NCBI RefSeq assembly: GCF_000231055.2
Contig: NZ_CM001466.1
Location: forward strand, 3,408,368 to 3,472,367
Source of the DNA: Saccharomonospora azurea NA-128
Lineage (GTDB): Bacteria > Actinomycetota > Actinomycetes > Mycobacteriales > Pseudonocardiaceae
Direction of reading: 5' to 3'
DNA length: 64,000 nt
The translations under genes and the position numbers were made by a program. The notes below the pieces were generated by a model. The model had not been told where the DNA came from. It was given only the letters and a program-made list of their open reading frames with translations, and searched no databases. Shown one piece after another: positions 27,047 through 35,169 of the stretch (within the stretch, counting starts at the first letter, position 1; every line of letters starts with the position of its first letter).

Positions 27047-27091
27047 GAGGTCGAGGAGAAGGGGCCTGATCATGTTGCGTGGGGTGACCCG

Positions 27092-28228
27092 GTGAGCACG
27101 GCGTCGTTGCCCCGTGCCGAGGTCGTGGTGGACCTCGGGGCCGTGCGGCACAACGTACGGCTCCTGTCGTCGCGAGCGGCGGCCTCCGGGGCGAGCACGA
27201 TGGCTGTGGTCAAGGCCGACGCGTACGGTCACGGCGCCGTCGCCGTGGCGCGGGCGGCGCTCGAGGCGGGCGCCACGTGGCTGGGTGTCGCGTCGCTGGA
27301 CGAGGCGCTCGCGCTGCGGGAGGCCGGGTTCACCAGCCGCATGCTGTGCTGGCTGGAGACGCCGGACGTGGACTACACGGCCGCGGTCCGCCACGACGTC
27401 GACGTGTCGGTGAGCTCCGAGGCGGAGCTGGCGCGGGTCGCCGGCGCGGCCGCCGAGGTCGGTGGCCGCGCCAGGGTGCACTTGAAGATCGACACCGGCC
27501 TGTCGCGCAACGGGTGCCCCGCCGAGCTGTGGCCCAGCCTGGTGAAGGCCGCGGCGGCGGAGGGCGGCGTCGAGGTCGTCGGCATGTGGTCGCATCTCGC
27601 GTGCGCCGACGAGCCCGGTCATCCCGCCATCGACGCCCAGGCCGCGCGGTTCGCCGACGCCTACGACGTCGCGCGTGAAGCCGGGTTGTCGCCGCTTCGG
27701 CACCTGGCGAACTCGGCCGCCACGCTCACCCGCCCTGACCTGCACTTCGAGCTCGTCCGGCCGGGTATCGCGGTCTACGGTCTGAACCCGGTGCCGCAGC
27801 CGGAGGACCTCCGGCCCGCCATGACGTTCCGGTCGTGTGTCGTGATGACCAAGCGCATCAAGGCCGGCGACTCCGTGTCGTACGGCCAGACCTGGACCGC
27901 GAGCCGCGACACGACGCTCGCGCTGGTACCGGTCGGGTACGCCGACGGGGTCCCGCGCACGCTGTCCGGCCGGATGAGCGTGTGGCTGGACGGAGCGCGT
28001 CGACCGGTCGCCGGGCGGGTGTGCATGGACCAGCTCGTCGTCGACTGCGGTGACCACGAACCGGAACCGGGCGCCGAGGTCGTGCTGTTCGGCACGGGCG
28101 ACGGGGGCACACCCACGGCCACCGAGTGGGCCGACACGATCGGCACCATCGACTACGAGATCGTCACCGGCATGTACCGGCCACGTGTACGTCGCCGTTA
28201 CCTCGGGACGGAGCGGGACGGCACGTGA
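27092..28228 (+). CDS. alr: Alanine racemase
   Basis: A PLP enzyme converting L- to D-alanine for peptidoglycan. The 378 residues carry the PLP-lysine motif AVVKADAYGHG (Lys41), KIDTGLSRNG, VRPGIAVYG and the second catalytic Tyr in VSYGQTW (about residue 264). MDQLVVD forms the substrate-facing loop. It starts at GTG 27092 and overlaps the next gene by 4 bp, heading the alr-hydrolase-tsaE transcript. Confidence 0.97.
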   Translation: MSTASLPRAEVVVDLGAVRHNVRLLSSRAAASGASTMAVVKADAYGHGAVAVARAALEAGATWLGVASLDEALALREAGFTSRMLCWLETPDVDYTAAVRHDVDVSVSSEAELARVAGAAAEVGGRARVHLKIDTGLSRNGCPAELWPSLVKAAAAEGGVEVVGMWSHLACADEPGHPAIDAQAARFADAYDVAREAGLSPLRHLANSAATLTRPDLHFELVRPGIAVYGLNPVPQPEDLRPAMTFRSCVVMTKRIKAGDSVSYGQTWTASRDTTLALVPVGYADGVPRTLSGRMSVWLDGARRPVAGRVCMDQLVVDCGDHEPEPGAEVVLFGTGDGGTPTATEWADTIGTIDYEIVTGMYRPRVRRRYLGTERDGT

Positions 28229-29193
28229 CGTTCACGTCCGGCGACGAGGCGTCCGGCGTGCACCACTTGGCGGGGTCCCGCACCGACCGGACCTCCACGA
28301 TCGCCGCCGACGACGGCGCCCCGCTGGCGGTGGAGGAGATCGAACCGGCGGGCGGGAAGGCCGACGTCACGGTGGTGGCGGTGCACGGGTTCGCGCTGTC
28401 CCGCCGCAGCTGGTTCCTCCAGCGACGCGGTTTCGAACGGGCGGCGTTGCCCGGCGTGAAGCACGTGTACTACGACCATCGTGGGCACGGGCAGTCCGCG
28501 CCGTCGGATGCGCGGCAGAGCACCATCGAACAGCTCGCCCTCGACCTGCACGCCGTGCTGCGGACGGTCGCGCCGGACACGCCCGTGGTGCTGTTGGGTC
28601 ACTCCATGGGCGGCATGGTGATCATGGAGTTGGCGCAGACCCGTCCGGAGCTCTTCGCCGACCGGGTGCGCGGCGTCGGCCTGATCGCGACGGCCGCCGG
28701 AGAGGTGGGTGCGCAGGGGCTGCCGCGGTCGCTGCTGTCGAAGTACAACCCGCTGATGCGGGGAGTCGGTGAGCTCGCGGAGTGGCAGCCTGGTCTGGTC
28801 GAGTTCGTGCGCGCCGCCGGCGGGCAGCTCACCCGGGCAGCGGTGCGCAGGCTCGCGTTCGGCAGCCAGGACGTCCCCTCGGAGCTCGTCGACTTCCTCC
28901 TCGAGATACTGCAGGAGACGCCCGTGCGTCAGCTCGCGCACTTCGTCGACACGCTGGGCAGCCACAACCGGTACGCCGCGCTGGCCGGGTTGAAGCACAC
29001 GGACGTGGTGGTGATGGGCGGTGTCGCCGACCGGTTGACGCCGTTCGTGCATGCCGAACGCATCGCCGCCGAGCTGCCGAAGGCGACGCTGGTGCGGGTG
29101 GAGGACGGCGGGCACATGCTGCCCCTGGAACACCACACGCTGGTGAACCACCACGTCGGCGAACTGGTGCGGCGAGCGCGGGCGGCGCAGTGA
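28225..29193 (+). CDS. Alpha/beta hydrolase coupled to alr
   Basis: 322 residues: VHGFALSRRSW (oxyanion), YYDHRGHGQS, nucleophile elbow GHSMGGMV, and a C-terminal GGHMLPLEHH with the catalytic His. GTG 28225 overlaps the alr stop (GTGA) and is more plausible than upstream starts. The alr-hydrolase-tsaE order is common in actinobacteria. The substrate is unknown; an envelope or lipid ester role is possible but not shown. Confidence 0.88.
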   Translation: MTFTSGDEASGVHHLAGSRTDRTSTIAADDGAPLAVEEIEPAGGKADVTVVAVHGFALSRRSWFLQRRGFERAALPGVKHVYYDHRGHGQSAPSDARQSTIEQLALDLHAVLRTVAPDTPVVLLGHSMGGMVIMELAQTRPELFADRVRGVGLIATAAGEVGAQGLPRSLLSKYNPLMRGVGELAEWQPGLVEFVRAAGGQLTRAAVRRLAFGSQDVPSELVDFLLEILQETPVRQLAHFVDTLGSHNRYAALAGLKHTDVVVMGGVADRLTPFVHAERIAAELPKATLVRVEDGGHMLPLEHHTLVNHHVGELVRRARAAQ

Positions 29194-29215
29194 CCGACGG
29201 GCAGGAGGGAATCCC

Positions 29216-29692
29216 GTGACGCAGGTGAGTGTGGAGCTGCCGACACCCGACGACGCCATGGAGTTCGGACGGGTGTTGGGCAGGCTGTTGCGGGCGGGTG
29301 ACCTGGTGTTGCTGGCCGGTCCGCTCGGGGCGGGCAAGACCACGATGACCCGGGGCATCGCCGACGGCATGGGGGTGTCGGGCCGGGTCAGCTCGCCGAC
29401 GTTCGTGCTCGCGCGTGTGCATCCGGCGAGGGAGGCGGGGGTGCCGCTCGTGCACGTCGACGCGTACCGGCTGGGCGGCGACCTGGCGCAGCTCGACGAC
29501 CTGGACCTCGACACCGAGCTCGAACGGGCGGCGCTCGTGGTGGAGTGGGGCGAGGGCGTGGCCGAGCGGCTGGTCGAGGACGACTACCTGGTGGTGCGCC
29601 TCGACCGCCGTCCCGACGACGTGCGTGTGGTGGAGCTCGAACCCCATGGCGCGTGGGTGGCGCGCGTGTCCGAGGCGCGTTTAGCGGGCTGA
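29216..29692 (+). CDS. tsaE: tRNA t6A biosynthesis ATPase TsaE
   Basis: TsaE is the ATPase partner of TsaB/TsaD in making N6-threonylcarbamoyladenosine at position 37 of ANN-decoding tRNAs. 158 residues with P-loop GPLGAGKTT (residues 35-43), VSSPTFVL (switch) and HVDAYRL, ALVVEWGEGV. GTG 29216 has AGGAGGGA upstream. Oddly, its last codons and TGA stop come from a palindromic repeat (29675-29700), giving the tail EARLAG. The usual neighbour tsaB is displaced by about 3.3 kb. Confidence 0.95.
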   Translation: MTQVSVELPTPDDAMEFGRVLGRLLRAGDLVLLAGPLGAGKTTMTRGIADGMGVSGRVSSPTFVLARVHPAREAGVPLVHVDAYRLGGDLAQLDDLDLDTELERAALVVEWGEGVAERLVEDDYLVVRLDRRPDDVRVVELEPHGAWVARVSEARLAG

Positions 29693-29700
29693 ACGCGGTT
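29675..29700 (+). repeat. Palindromic repeat forming the end of tsaE
   Basis: A GCGTTTAGCGGGCTGAACGC variant overlaps the tsaE 3' end. Its central CTGAAC supplies the TGA stop codon at 29690-29692. Confidence 0.85.
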
Positions 29701-29724
29701 CGCGGGCGCAGTGTGAGGCCCGGC

Positions 29725-29752
29725 GGCCGCGTTTCGCGGGCAGAACGCGGTC
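29725..29752 (+). repeat. Palindromic repeat at the 3' end of tetR
   Basis: Arms CCGCGTT and AACGCGG with the standard TCGCGGGCAG centre. The right edge overlaps the tetR stop codon (minus strand, 29751-29753). With the previous copy it fills the 58-bp gap between convergent tsaE and tetR. Confidence 0.88.
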
Positions 29753-30395
29753 ACTGCGGCGCGCGCACGGCGTACTGGCCGAACGCCGGTTCGAGGGCGT
29801 CGAAGGCGATCTCCGCGTCGCGGGAGAGTTGTTCCGCGACGGCGTCGAGTTCGAGCCCGTCGAGGATCAGGCGCACGGTGTCGTCGAACAGCACGCGAAG
29901 CAGCGAGGTCAGCGTCGCGGCCACGACCTTGTGCAGGACGTCGTCCGGGGCCGCGTCCGTCTCCTCGGCGAGCGTGTCGCGCAGCGAGGCCTGCCGGTAG
30001 TCGTGGAAGTGGCGCAGCCGGGACACGAGCACGGGGCTGTCGGCGACCATCTGCGCGAACTCGCGACCGGCGAATCCGGCCATCGGGTCCCGCTCGGCCA
30101 CTTGCGTCAGGTAGGCCGCTCGCACGGCGGCGAGTGCGCTCTCACCCGGTCGGCGGGCGCGCACGGCGTTGGCGGGCATGTCGGCGAACCGCTCGTTGAG
30201 TGCCCACGCGAGGTCTTCTTTGCGGGGGAAGTAGTTGGTGACCGTCATCTTGGAAACACCGGCGGCGTCGGCGATCTCGGCGATCGTGACGTTGTCGAAG
30301 CCGCGTTGCATGAAGAGGCGGCTCGCGTGCCGCGAGATGTTCTCCCTGGTCTGGCGCTTCTTCCGTTCCCGGAGACTCAGCTGTTCCGTGCCCAT
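29751..30395 (-). CDS. TetR-family repressor of the streptogramin-resistance operon
   Basis: 214 residues. The N-terminal helix-turn-helix (about residues 14-60, TRENISRHASRLFMQRGFDN, VTIAEIADAAGVSKMTVTNY) is followed by FPRKEDL and a helical ligand domain (YLTQVAERDPMAGFAG onward). It is divergent from vat with 92 bp between starts. That gap holds a strong palindrome overlapping a -35 element, so it most likely represses vat-vgb and itself. The inducer may be a streptogramin or related molecule; this is inference. Its TGA stop lies in a repeat edge. Confidence 0.9.
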   Translation of the reverse strand: MGTEQLSLRERKKRQTRENISRHASRLFMQRGFDNVTIAEIADAAGVSKMTVTNYFPRKEDLAWALNERFADMPANAVRARRPGESALAAVRAAYLTQVAERDPMAGFAGREFAQMVADSPVLVSRLRHFHDYRQASLRDTLAEETDAAPDDVLHKVVAATLTSLLRVLFDDTVRLILDGLELDAVAEQLSRDAEIAFDALEPAFGQYAVRAPQ

Positions 30396-30432
30396 GCGGG
30401 GCAGTGTAACTGGACCCGGCCAAAAATTATGT

Positions 30433-30461
30433 TTGACCTAAAACTAGGTCGGGTCTAGTGT
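30433..30461 (+). promoter_or_regulatory. vat-vgb promoter with overlapping TetR-type operator
   Basis: TTGACC (30433-30438) and TAGTGT (30456-30461) lie 17 bp apart, a good sigma-70-type promoter for vat. The palindrome GACCTA-AAAC-TAGGTC (30435-30450) covers the -35 and spacer, a classic repressor position. A second partial inverted repeat ACTAG/CTAGT (30443-30459) overlaps the -10. The region is unusually AT-rich for this window. Confidence 0.75.
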
Positions 30462-30487
30462 CGGTGCTCCGACAAGGAAGGCGGCTC

Positions 30488-31141
30488 GTGACACCTGATC
30501 CCACGACGATCCACCCGCTGCGCGAACACGAACGGGTGGTCTTTCTCAAGCCGTTGGTGACCGCTCCCCACATCGTGGTGGGCGAGTACACCTACTACGA
30601 CGACCCGCACCACGCCACCGAGTTCGAGACCCGCAACGTCCTCTACGCGTACGGGCCGGAACGACTCGTCATCGGCAAGTACTGCGCGATCGCCTCGGGT
30701 GCGACGTTCCTGATGGCGGGAGCCGAACACCCCACGATGGGCGTGTCGACCTACCCGTTCACGATGTTCGGCGGGCAGTGGGCCGAGCGCACGCTCGACC
30801 TCGTCACCGGCATGCCCAGCAGGGGCGACACCGTGATCGGCAACGACGTCTGGATCGGCTACCGGGCCACGGTGCTGCCCGGCGTGCGGATCGGCGACGG
30901 CGCGATCATCGCGGCCGGCGCGATGGTGACGGCCGACGTGCCGCCCTACACGATCGTCGGCGGAAATCCCGCGAAGCCGATCCGTGCCCGCTTCGACGAC
31001 GCCGACGTCGACGCACTCCTCCGTGCCGCCTGGTGGGACTGGCCGGTGGAGCTGGTCACCGAACACGCCCGTTCGATCATGGCGGGCACCCCGGCCGACA
31101 TCGCGCGCATCGCAGCGGAACACGGATTGGAGCGCCCATGA
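30488..31141 (+). CDS. vat: Vat-family streptogramin A O-acetyltransferase
   Basis: This is a left-handed beta-helix acetyltransferase of the xenobiotic type that inactivates group A streptogramins with acetyl-CoA. 217 residues: [17 protein letters not shown] then [13 protein letters not shown]. His81 corresponds to the catalytic His82 of VatD by motif. The hexapeptide coils [20 protein letters not shown] and [15 protein letters not shown] and the closing [13 protein letters not shown] are all present. GTG 30488 has AAGGAAGG upstream. It overlaps vgb by 4 bp (ATGA), so both are translated together. Related acetyltransferases may use other drugs, so substrate range is inferred. Confidence 0.88.
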   Translation: MTPDPTTIHPLREHERVVFLKPLVTAPHIVVGEYTYYDDPHHATEFETRNVLYAYGPERLVIGKYCAIASGATFLMAGAEHPTMGVSTYPFTMFGGQWAERTLDLVTGMPSRGDTVIGNDVWIGYRATVLPGVRIGDGAIIAAGAMVTADVPPYTIVGGNPAKPIRARFDDADVDALLRAAWWDWPVELVTEHARSIMAGTPADIARIAAEHGLERP

Positions 31142-32046
31142 CGACACCCGCCATCACCGACCACTGGGTGGCCGGGGAGCGCGGCAGCGGAACCGGTCCG
31201 TACGGCGTGACCGTCGGCCCCGACGGCGCGGTGTGGTTCACCATGGCCCGCTCGGGGTGCGTCGGCCGGTGGGTTCCGGGTGAGGAACCGACGCTGCACC
31301 GCCTCGCTCCCGACTGCCAACCCACGGTGATCGTCACCGGTCCGGACGGCGCGCTGTGGTTCACCGAGACCCAGGGCCACCGCATCGGCCGCCTCACCAC
31401 GGACGGCGAGCTCACCGAGTTCGCGACACCCACGGGCGAGTCCGGCCCGTACGGGCTCACGGTGGGTCCGGACGGTGCGATGTGGTTCACCGAACTGAAC
31501 GCCGACCGGATCGGGCGGATCACGAGCACCGGGGAGATCACCGAGTACCCGCTGACACGCGCGGGCGCCTTCCCGTCGGCGATCGCCACGGGCGCCGACG
31601 ACGCCCTGTGGTTCACGATGAACCAGGCGAACGCCGTGGGGCGCCTGGCGATGGACGGCACCGTGACGGTGTACGACCTGCCCACCGAGGCGGCGGGCCC
31701 GGTCGGACTCACCGCGGGAGACGACGGAGCGCTGTGGTTCGTGGAGATCATGGCCGGTCAACTCGGGCGCATCACCACGACGGGCGAGATCACCGAGTAT
31801 CCCCTGCCCGACCGGAACGCGAAGCCCCACGCGATCACCGCCGGAGGTGACGGGAGGTGCTGGTTCACGGAGTGGGGTTCGGGCCGCGTCGGTTCGATCA
31901 CGTCCGAGGGTGTCATCGACGTGTACGACCTGCCCGTCCCCGCGAGCGAACCGCACGGCATCGCCGTCGGCCCCGACGGGGTCGTCTGGGCCGCGTTGGA
32001 GGTGGGCGCGCTGGCGCGCATCGACACCCGGAGGCGAGACGGCTGA
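31138..32046 (+). CDS. vgb: Virginiamycin B lyase (streptogramin B lyase)
   Basis: Vgb linearises group B streptogramins by eliminating the ester bond, using Mg. 302 residues form about seven beta-propeller blades, each with a GPDGAxWFTE-type motif ([40 protein letters not shown]). His231 (KPHAI) and Glu245 (FTEWG) are 14 residues apart, the same spacing as catalytic His270 and Glu284 of the staphylococcal enzyme, so activity is likely. It is coupled to vat and 40 bp before the DUF5701-like gene. Confidence 0.9.
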   Translation: MTTPAITDHWVAGERGSGTGPYGVTVGPDGAVWFTMARSGCVGRWVPGEEPTLHRLAPDCQPTVIVTGPDGALWFTETQGHRIGRLTTDGELTEFATPTGESGPYGLTVGPDGAMWFTELNADRIGRITSTGEITEYPLTRAGAFPSAIATGADDALWFTMNQANAVGRLAMDGTVTVYDLPTEAAGPVGLTAGDDGALWFVEIMAGQLGRITTTGEITEYPLPDRNAKPHAITAGGDGRCWFTEWGSGRVGSITSEGVIDVYDLPVPASEPHGIAVGPDGVVWAALEVGALARIDTRRRDG

Positions 32047-32086
32047 CCAGCCGGAGGACATGCACCGACGACATCCTGGGGGTTCT

Positions 32087-32746
32087 GTGAGTGAGAAGGC
32101 TGTCGACGTCGAGGTCGAGTTCGACCGGCAGGTCGAGCGCCTCGTCGAGCTGGGCTATCCCGAACTGGCGGGCCGGCCGGCCGAACGCTTCGGCGAGTCG
32201 GTGGCGCCGCTGCGTGAGCTGGTGAGGTCGCGAACGATCGGCGAGCACGACCCGGAGAACGGGCGGGTGGGGTTCGCGCTCGTGGTGACCCGGCGGCTGG
32301 TGCCGATCGAGCAGGCGATGCAGCGGACGGCGCTGGTCGGGAGGAGTACGCCCGGGTTCGTCGACCGGTCCTTCGAGGAGGGTTCACTGGCGCGGTTCGT
32401 CGCACCGGAGGCGGTGCACGTGCCCGACGCGGACGCCTACCTGCTGTTCGACGTCGACCGGGGCGAGGAGTTCTGCGGCGCGGTCCCGGTCGACGCGATG
32501 GACGCGATCGCCGGGCGCGAGCGCACCGTACTGACCATCGAGGAGGGCATCGCGCTGCTCACGCTGTATCCGGAGGTGCTGGTGAAGAACAAGTGCTACA
32601 TGCTGGGCGGCTCGCGCTGTGGCGACCGCCGGGTGCCCGCTCTCTGGATCAGCCGGAACGCGCCGAAGCTGGGGTGGTGCTGGGAACGCAACCCGCACAC
32701 CTGGCTCGGGATGGCCTCCGCGGCGAGCCGGGTGGCGGCCGCCTGA
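32087..32746 (+). CDS. DUF5701-like protein
   Basis: 219 residues, soluble. Recognisable segments are FDRQVERLVELGYPELAG, PLRELV and an acidic centre (VPDADAYLLFDVDRGEEFCG). A Cys/Trp-rich C-terminal part follows (NKCYMLGGSRCGDRRVPALW, LGWCWERNPHTWLGMASA). Four cysteines could bind a metal. The style matches actinobacterial DUF5701, function unknown; the family name is from memory. GTG 32087 follows GGGGG. The 40-bp gap to vgb suggests one operon, so a role in the resistance response is possible. Its TGA is the edge of the first repeat of a five-copy array. Confidence 0.78.
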   Translation: MSEKAVDVEVEFDRQVERLVELGYPELAGRPAERFGESVAPLRELVRSRTIGEHDPENGRVGFALVVTRRLVPIEQAMQRTALVGRSTPGFVDRSFEEGSLARFVAPEAVHVPDADAYLLFDVDRGEEFCGAVPVDAMDAIAGRERTVLTIEEGIALLTLYPEVLVKNKCYMLGGSRCGDRRVPALWISRNAPKLGWCWERNPHTWLGMASAASRVAAA

Positions 32747-32935
32747 CCGCGTTTCGCGGGCAGAACGCGGTCGGGCTCGGCTGCGGTGGCGCGTTTCGCG
32801 GGCAAAATGCGGTCGGCGGGCGGTGGCGCGTTTCGCGGGCGGAACGCGATTCGCCTCGGCCGTGGGGCCACGTTCCGCGGGCGGACGGCGGTCGGCCCTC
32901 CGGCGCCGACCGCGTTTCGCGGGCAGAACGCGGTC
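32745..32935 (+). repeat. Five-copy tandem array of palindromic repeats
   Basis: Copies start near 32745, 32789, 32826, 32868 and 32908, all in the same orientation. Distances between cores are 42, 37, 42 and 42 bp. The first and last copies are identical over 28 bp and have perfect 9-bp arms (GACCGCGTT, AACGCGGTC); the middle ones are diverged. The array fills the gap between the DUF5701-like gene and tsaB. Confidence 0.92.
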
Positions 32936-32982
32936 GGCGGGCGGCCGGGCCGCCCCACCGGCGCTGGTCGTAGGCTCGAAGG

Positions 32983-33606
32983 GTGCTTGTACTCGCCATC
33001 GACACCGCCACGCCCGCCGTGACGGCCGGTGTCGTCGATCTGGGGGAACAGTCGGCCACCGTGCTCGCCGAGTGCGTCACCCACGACGCCCGCGCCCACG
33101 GCGAGCTGCTGACCCCGCACGTGCTGGAGGCCGTCGGCGCCGCCGGAACGACGCTGCACGACCTCGACGCCGTGGTGTGCGGGGTGGGGCCGGGCCCGTT
33201 CACCGGGTTGCGGGCGGGCATCGTCACGGCGGCCGCGCTGGGTGACAGCCTCGGCATCCCCGCGTACCCGGTGTGCAGTCTCGACGCCATCGCCGCCGAC
33301 GTGGTGCGTGACGCCGACGCGCCCGAGCCGTTCGCGGTGGTCACCGACGCCCGGCGGCGTGAGGTGTACTGGGCCGCCTACGACGCCGACGGCACCCGCA
33401 CGAGCGGGCCCGAGGTGTCGAAGCCGGCCGACCTCGACGAGGCCCTTCGCCGCGTCGAGCACGCCCACCCCACCCCGGCCGGCCTGGCCCGGGTGGCTGC
33501 GAACGCGGTGGTGTCCGGGGCCGAGCCGGATCCGCTCACTCCGCTCTACCTGCGCCGTCCCGACGCCACGTTGCCGGGCGCGCGGAAGCGGGTGACGACG
33601 CCGTGA
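32983..33606 (+). CDS. tsaB: tRNA t6A biosynthesis protein TsaB
   Basis: TsaB is the non-catalytic ASKHA-fold partner of TsaD. 207 residues: [14 protein letters not shown] (residues 4-17), [33 protein letters not shown] and [16 protein letters not shown] 32983 follows GAAGG. It overlaps rimI by 4 bp, and rimI in turn abuts tsaD, forming the tsaB-rimI-tsaD operon. The repeat array lies just upstream. Confidence 0.95.
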   Translation: MLVLAIDTATPAVTAGVVDLGEQSATVLAECVTHDARAHGELLTPHVLEAVGAAGTTLHDLDAVVCGVGPGPFTGLRAGIVTAAALGDSLGIPAYPVCSLDAIAADVVRDADAPEPFAVVTDARRREVYWAAYDADGTRTSGPEVSKPADLDEALRRVEHAHPTPAGLARVAANAVVSGAEPDPLTPLYLRRPDATLPGARKRVTTP

Positions 33607-34079
33607 GGCTCGAACCGCTGCGTCGTCGCCACATCCGCGCGTGTGTGGAGATCGAGCGACTCCTGTTCTCCGGCGACGGCCCGTGGAGTGCGGCGGCGTT
33701 CCACGCCGAGCTCGACGCGGGCGGGTACTACCTGGCCGCGTTGGACGACGAGGACGACCGCCTGCTGGGCTATGCGGGGTTGGCCGTGGTCGGCAGGCCG
33801 GGCGACTGGGAGACGGGCCTGCACACCATCGCCGTCCACCCGGATCACCAGGGCAAGGGGATCGGGACCGCGTTGCTGCGCGCCCTGCTCGTTCGCGCGG
33901 ACGAGTTGAGCGCGGCGGTGGTGCTGGAGGTTCGCACCGACAACGACACCGCGATCGCGCTGTACGAGCGGTACGGGTTCGAGCGGGTCGGGCTGCGCAA
34001 GCGGTACTACCAGCCGTCGGGTGCCGACGCGTACACGATGGTGCGACCGGCGCGTCGCACGCAGGAGGTGGCAGGCTGA
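33603..34079 (+). CDS. rimI: Ribosomal protein S18-alanine N-acetyltransferase
   Basis: A GNAT acetyltransferase of 158 residues. The acetyl-CoA loop is [15 protein letters not shown] (R/QxxGxG/A type), with [12 protein letters not shown] and the downstream [32 protein letters not shown]-like signature ([15 protein letters not shown]), typical for RimI. It overlaps tsaB and shares one base with the tsaD start (TGATG). Confidence 0.92.
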   Translation: MRLEPLRRRHIRACVEIERLLFSGDGPWSAAAFHAELDAGGYYLAALDDEDDRLLGYAGLAVVGRPGDWETGLHTIAVHPDHQGKGIGTALLRALLVRADELSAAVVLEVRTDNDTAIALYERYGFERVGLRKRYYQPSGADAYTMVRPARRTQEVAG

Positions 34080-35125
34080 TGCCCAGGATCGTGATGGGCG
34101 TGGAGAGCTCGTGCGACGAGACGGGCGTCGGGCTGGTGCGCCTGCACGACGACGGCACCGTCGAGTTGCTCGCCGACGAGGTCGCCAGCAGCGTGGAGCT
34201 GCACGCGCGCTTCGGCGGTGTGGTGCCCGAGGTGGCGAGTCGCGCTCACCTGGAGGCCATGGTTCCCACGGTGCGCAGGGCGTTCGACACCGCGGGCCTG
34301 GCGATGTCCGATGTGGACGCCATTGCCGTGACGGCGGGGCCGGGGCTGGCCGGTGCGCTGCTGGTGGGCGTGTCGGCGGCGAAGGCCTACGCCGCCGCGC
34401 TGGACGTCCCGCTGTACGGCGTGAACCACCTCGCGGGACACATCGCCGTCGACACCCTGCAGCACGGTCCGCTGCCCACTCCGTCGCTGGCGCTGCTGGT
34501 CTCGGGCGGACACACCCAGCTGCTGCGGGTCGACGACATCGCGGGCAAGATCACCGAGGTCGGCTCCACGGTGGACGACGCGGCGGGGGAGGCCTACGAC
34601 AAGGTCGCCCGCGTGCTCGACCTCCCGTACCCGGGTGGCCCGCCGATCGACAAGGCGGCCCGCGAGGGCGACCCGACGGCGATCGCGTTCCCCCGGGGTA
34701 TGACGGGCCCGCGCGACCCGGCGTTCGACTTCTCGTTCTCGGGGTTGAAGACGGCGGTGGCCCGGTGGGTCGAGGCGGCGGAGGCGCGCGGTGAGGAGGT
34801 CCCCGTGGCCGATGTCGCCGCGTCGTTCCAGGAGGCGGTGGCCGACGTGTTGACCGCCAAGGCCGTCAGGGCGGCCACCGAGTCCGGTATCGGCACGCTG
34901 GTGATCTCGGGTGGGGTGGCCGCGAACTCGCGGCTCGGGGCGCTGGCGGCCGAGCGGTGTGCCGAGGCGGGCATCGAGCTGCGCGTCCCGAGGCCGAGGT
35001 TGTGCACGGACAACGGCGCGATGATCGCCGCGCTCGGCGCTCACCTCGTGGCGGCCGGTGTCGCGCCGAGTCCGCTCGATCTGTCGGCGAACCCGGCGCT
35101 GCCGGTCAGCACCGTCTGCCTGTGA
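34079..35125 (+). CDS. tsaD: tRNA N6-adenosine threonylcarbamoyltransferase TsaD
   Basis: TsaD transfers threonylcarbamoyl to A37 of tRNA. 348 residues: [15 protein letters not shown] (residues 6-20), [25 protein letters not shown] and the metal-binding NHLAGH (His117, His121). [21 protein letters not shown] and [11 protein letters not shown] follow, and the third metal ligand is in [12 protein letters not shown] 34079 overlaps the rimI stop; the open frame upstream is only the shadow of rimI. Confidence 0.97.
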   Translation: MPRIVMGVESSCDETGVGLVRLHDDGTVELLADEVASSVELHARFGGVVPEVASRAHLEAMVPTVRRAFDTAGLAMSDVDAIAVTAGPGLAGALLVGVSAAKAYAAALDVPLYGVNHLAGHIAVDTLQHGPLPTPSLALLVSGGHTQLLRVDDIAGKITEVGSTVDDAAGEAYDKVARVLDLPYPGGPPIDKAAREGDPTAIAFPRGMTGPRDPAFDFSFSGLKTAVARWVEAAEARGEEVPVADVAASFQEAVADVLTAKAVRAATESGIGTLVISGGVAANSRLGALAAERCAEAGIELRVPRPRLCTDNGAMIAALGAHLVAAGVAPSPLDLSANPALPVSTVCL

Positions 35126-35134
35126 CCGGCCGAA

Positions 35135-35169
35135 CCGGACTCAGCGCGGGGTGACCTCGCTGAGTCCGG
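35135..35169. terminator. Bidirectional hairpin between tsaD and phoD
   Basis: CCGGACTCAGCG and CGCTGAGTCCGG form a 12-bp perfect stem in the 15-bp gap between the convergent stops and into the last codons of phoD. Confidence 0.65.

Noticed and set aside
32745-32935. CRISPR array
   Set aside because: The repeats are palindromes separated by only about 10-16 bp of variable sequence, the copies are diverged, and there are no cas genes.
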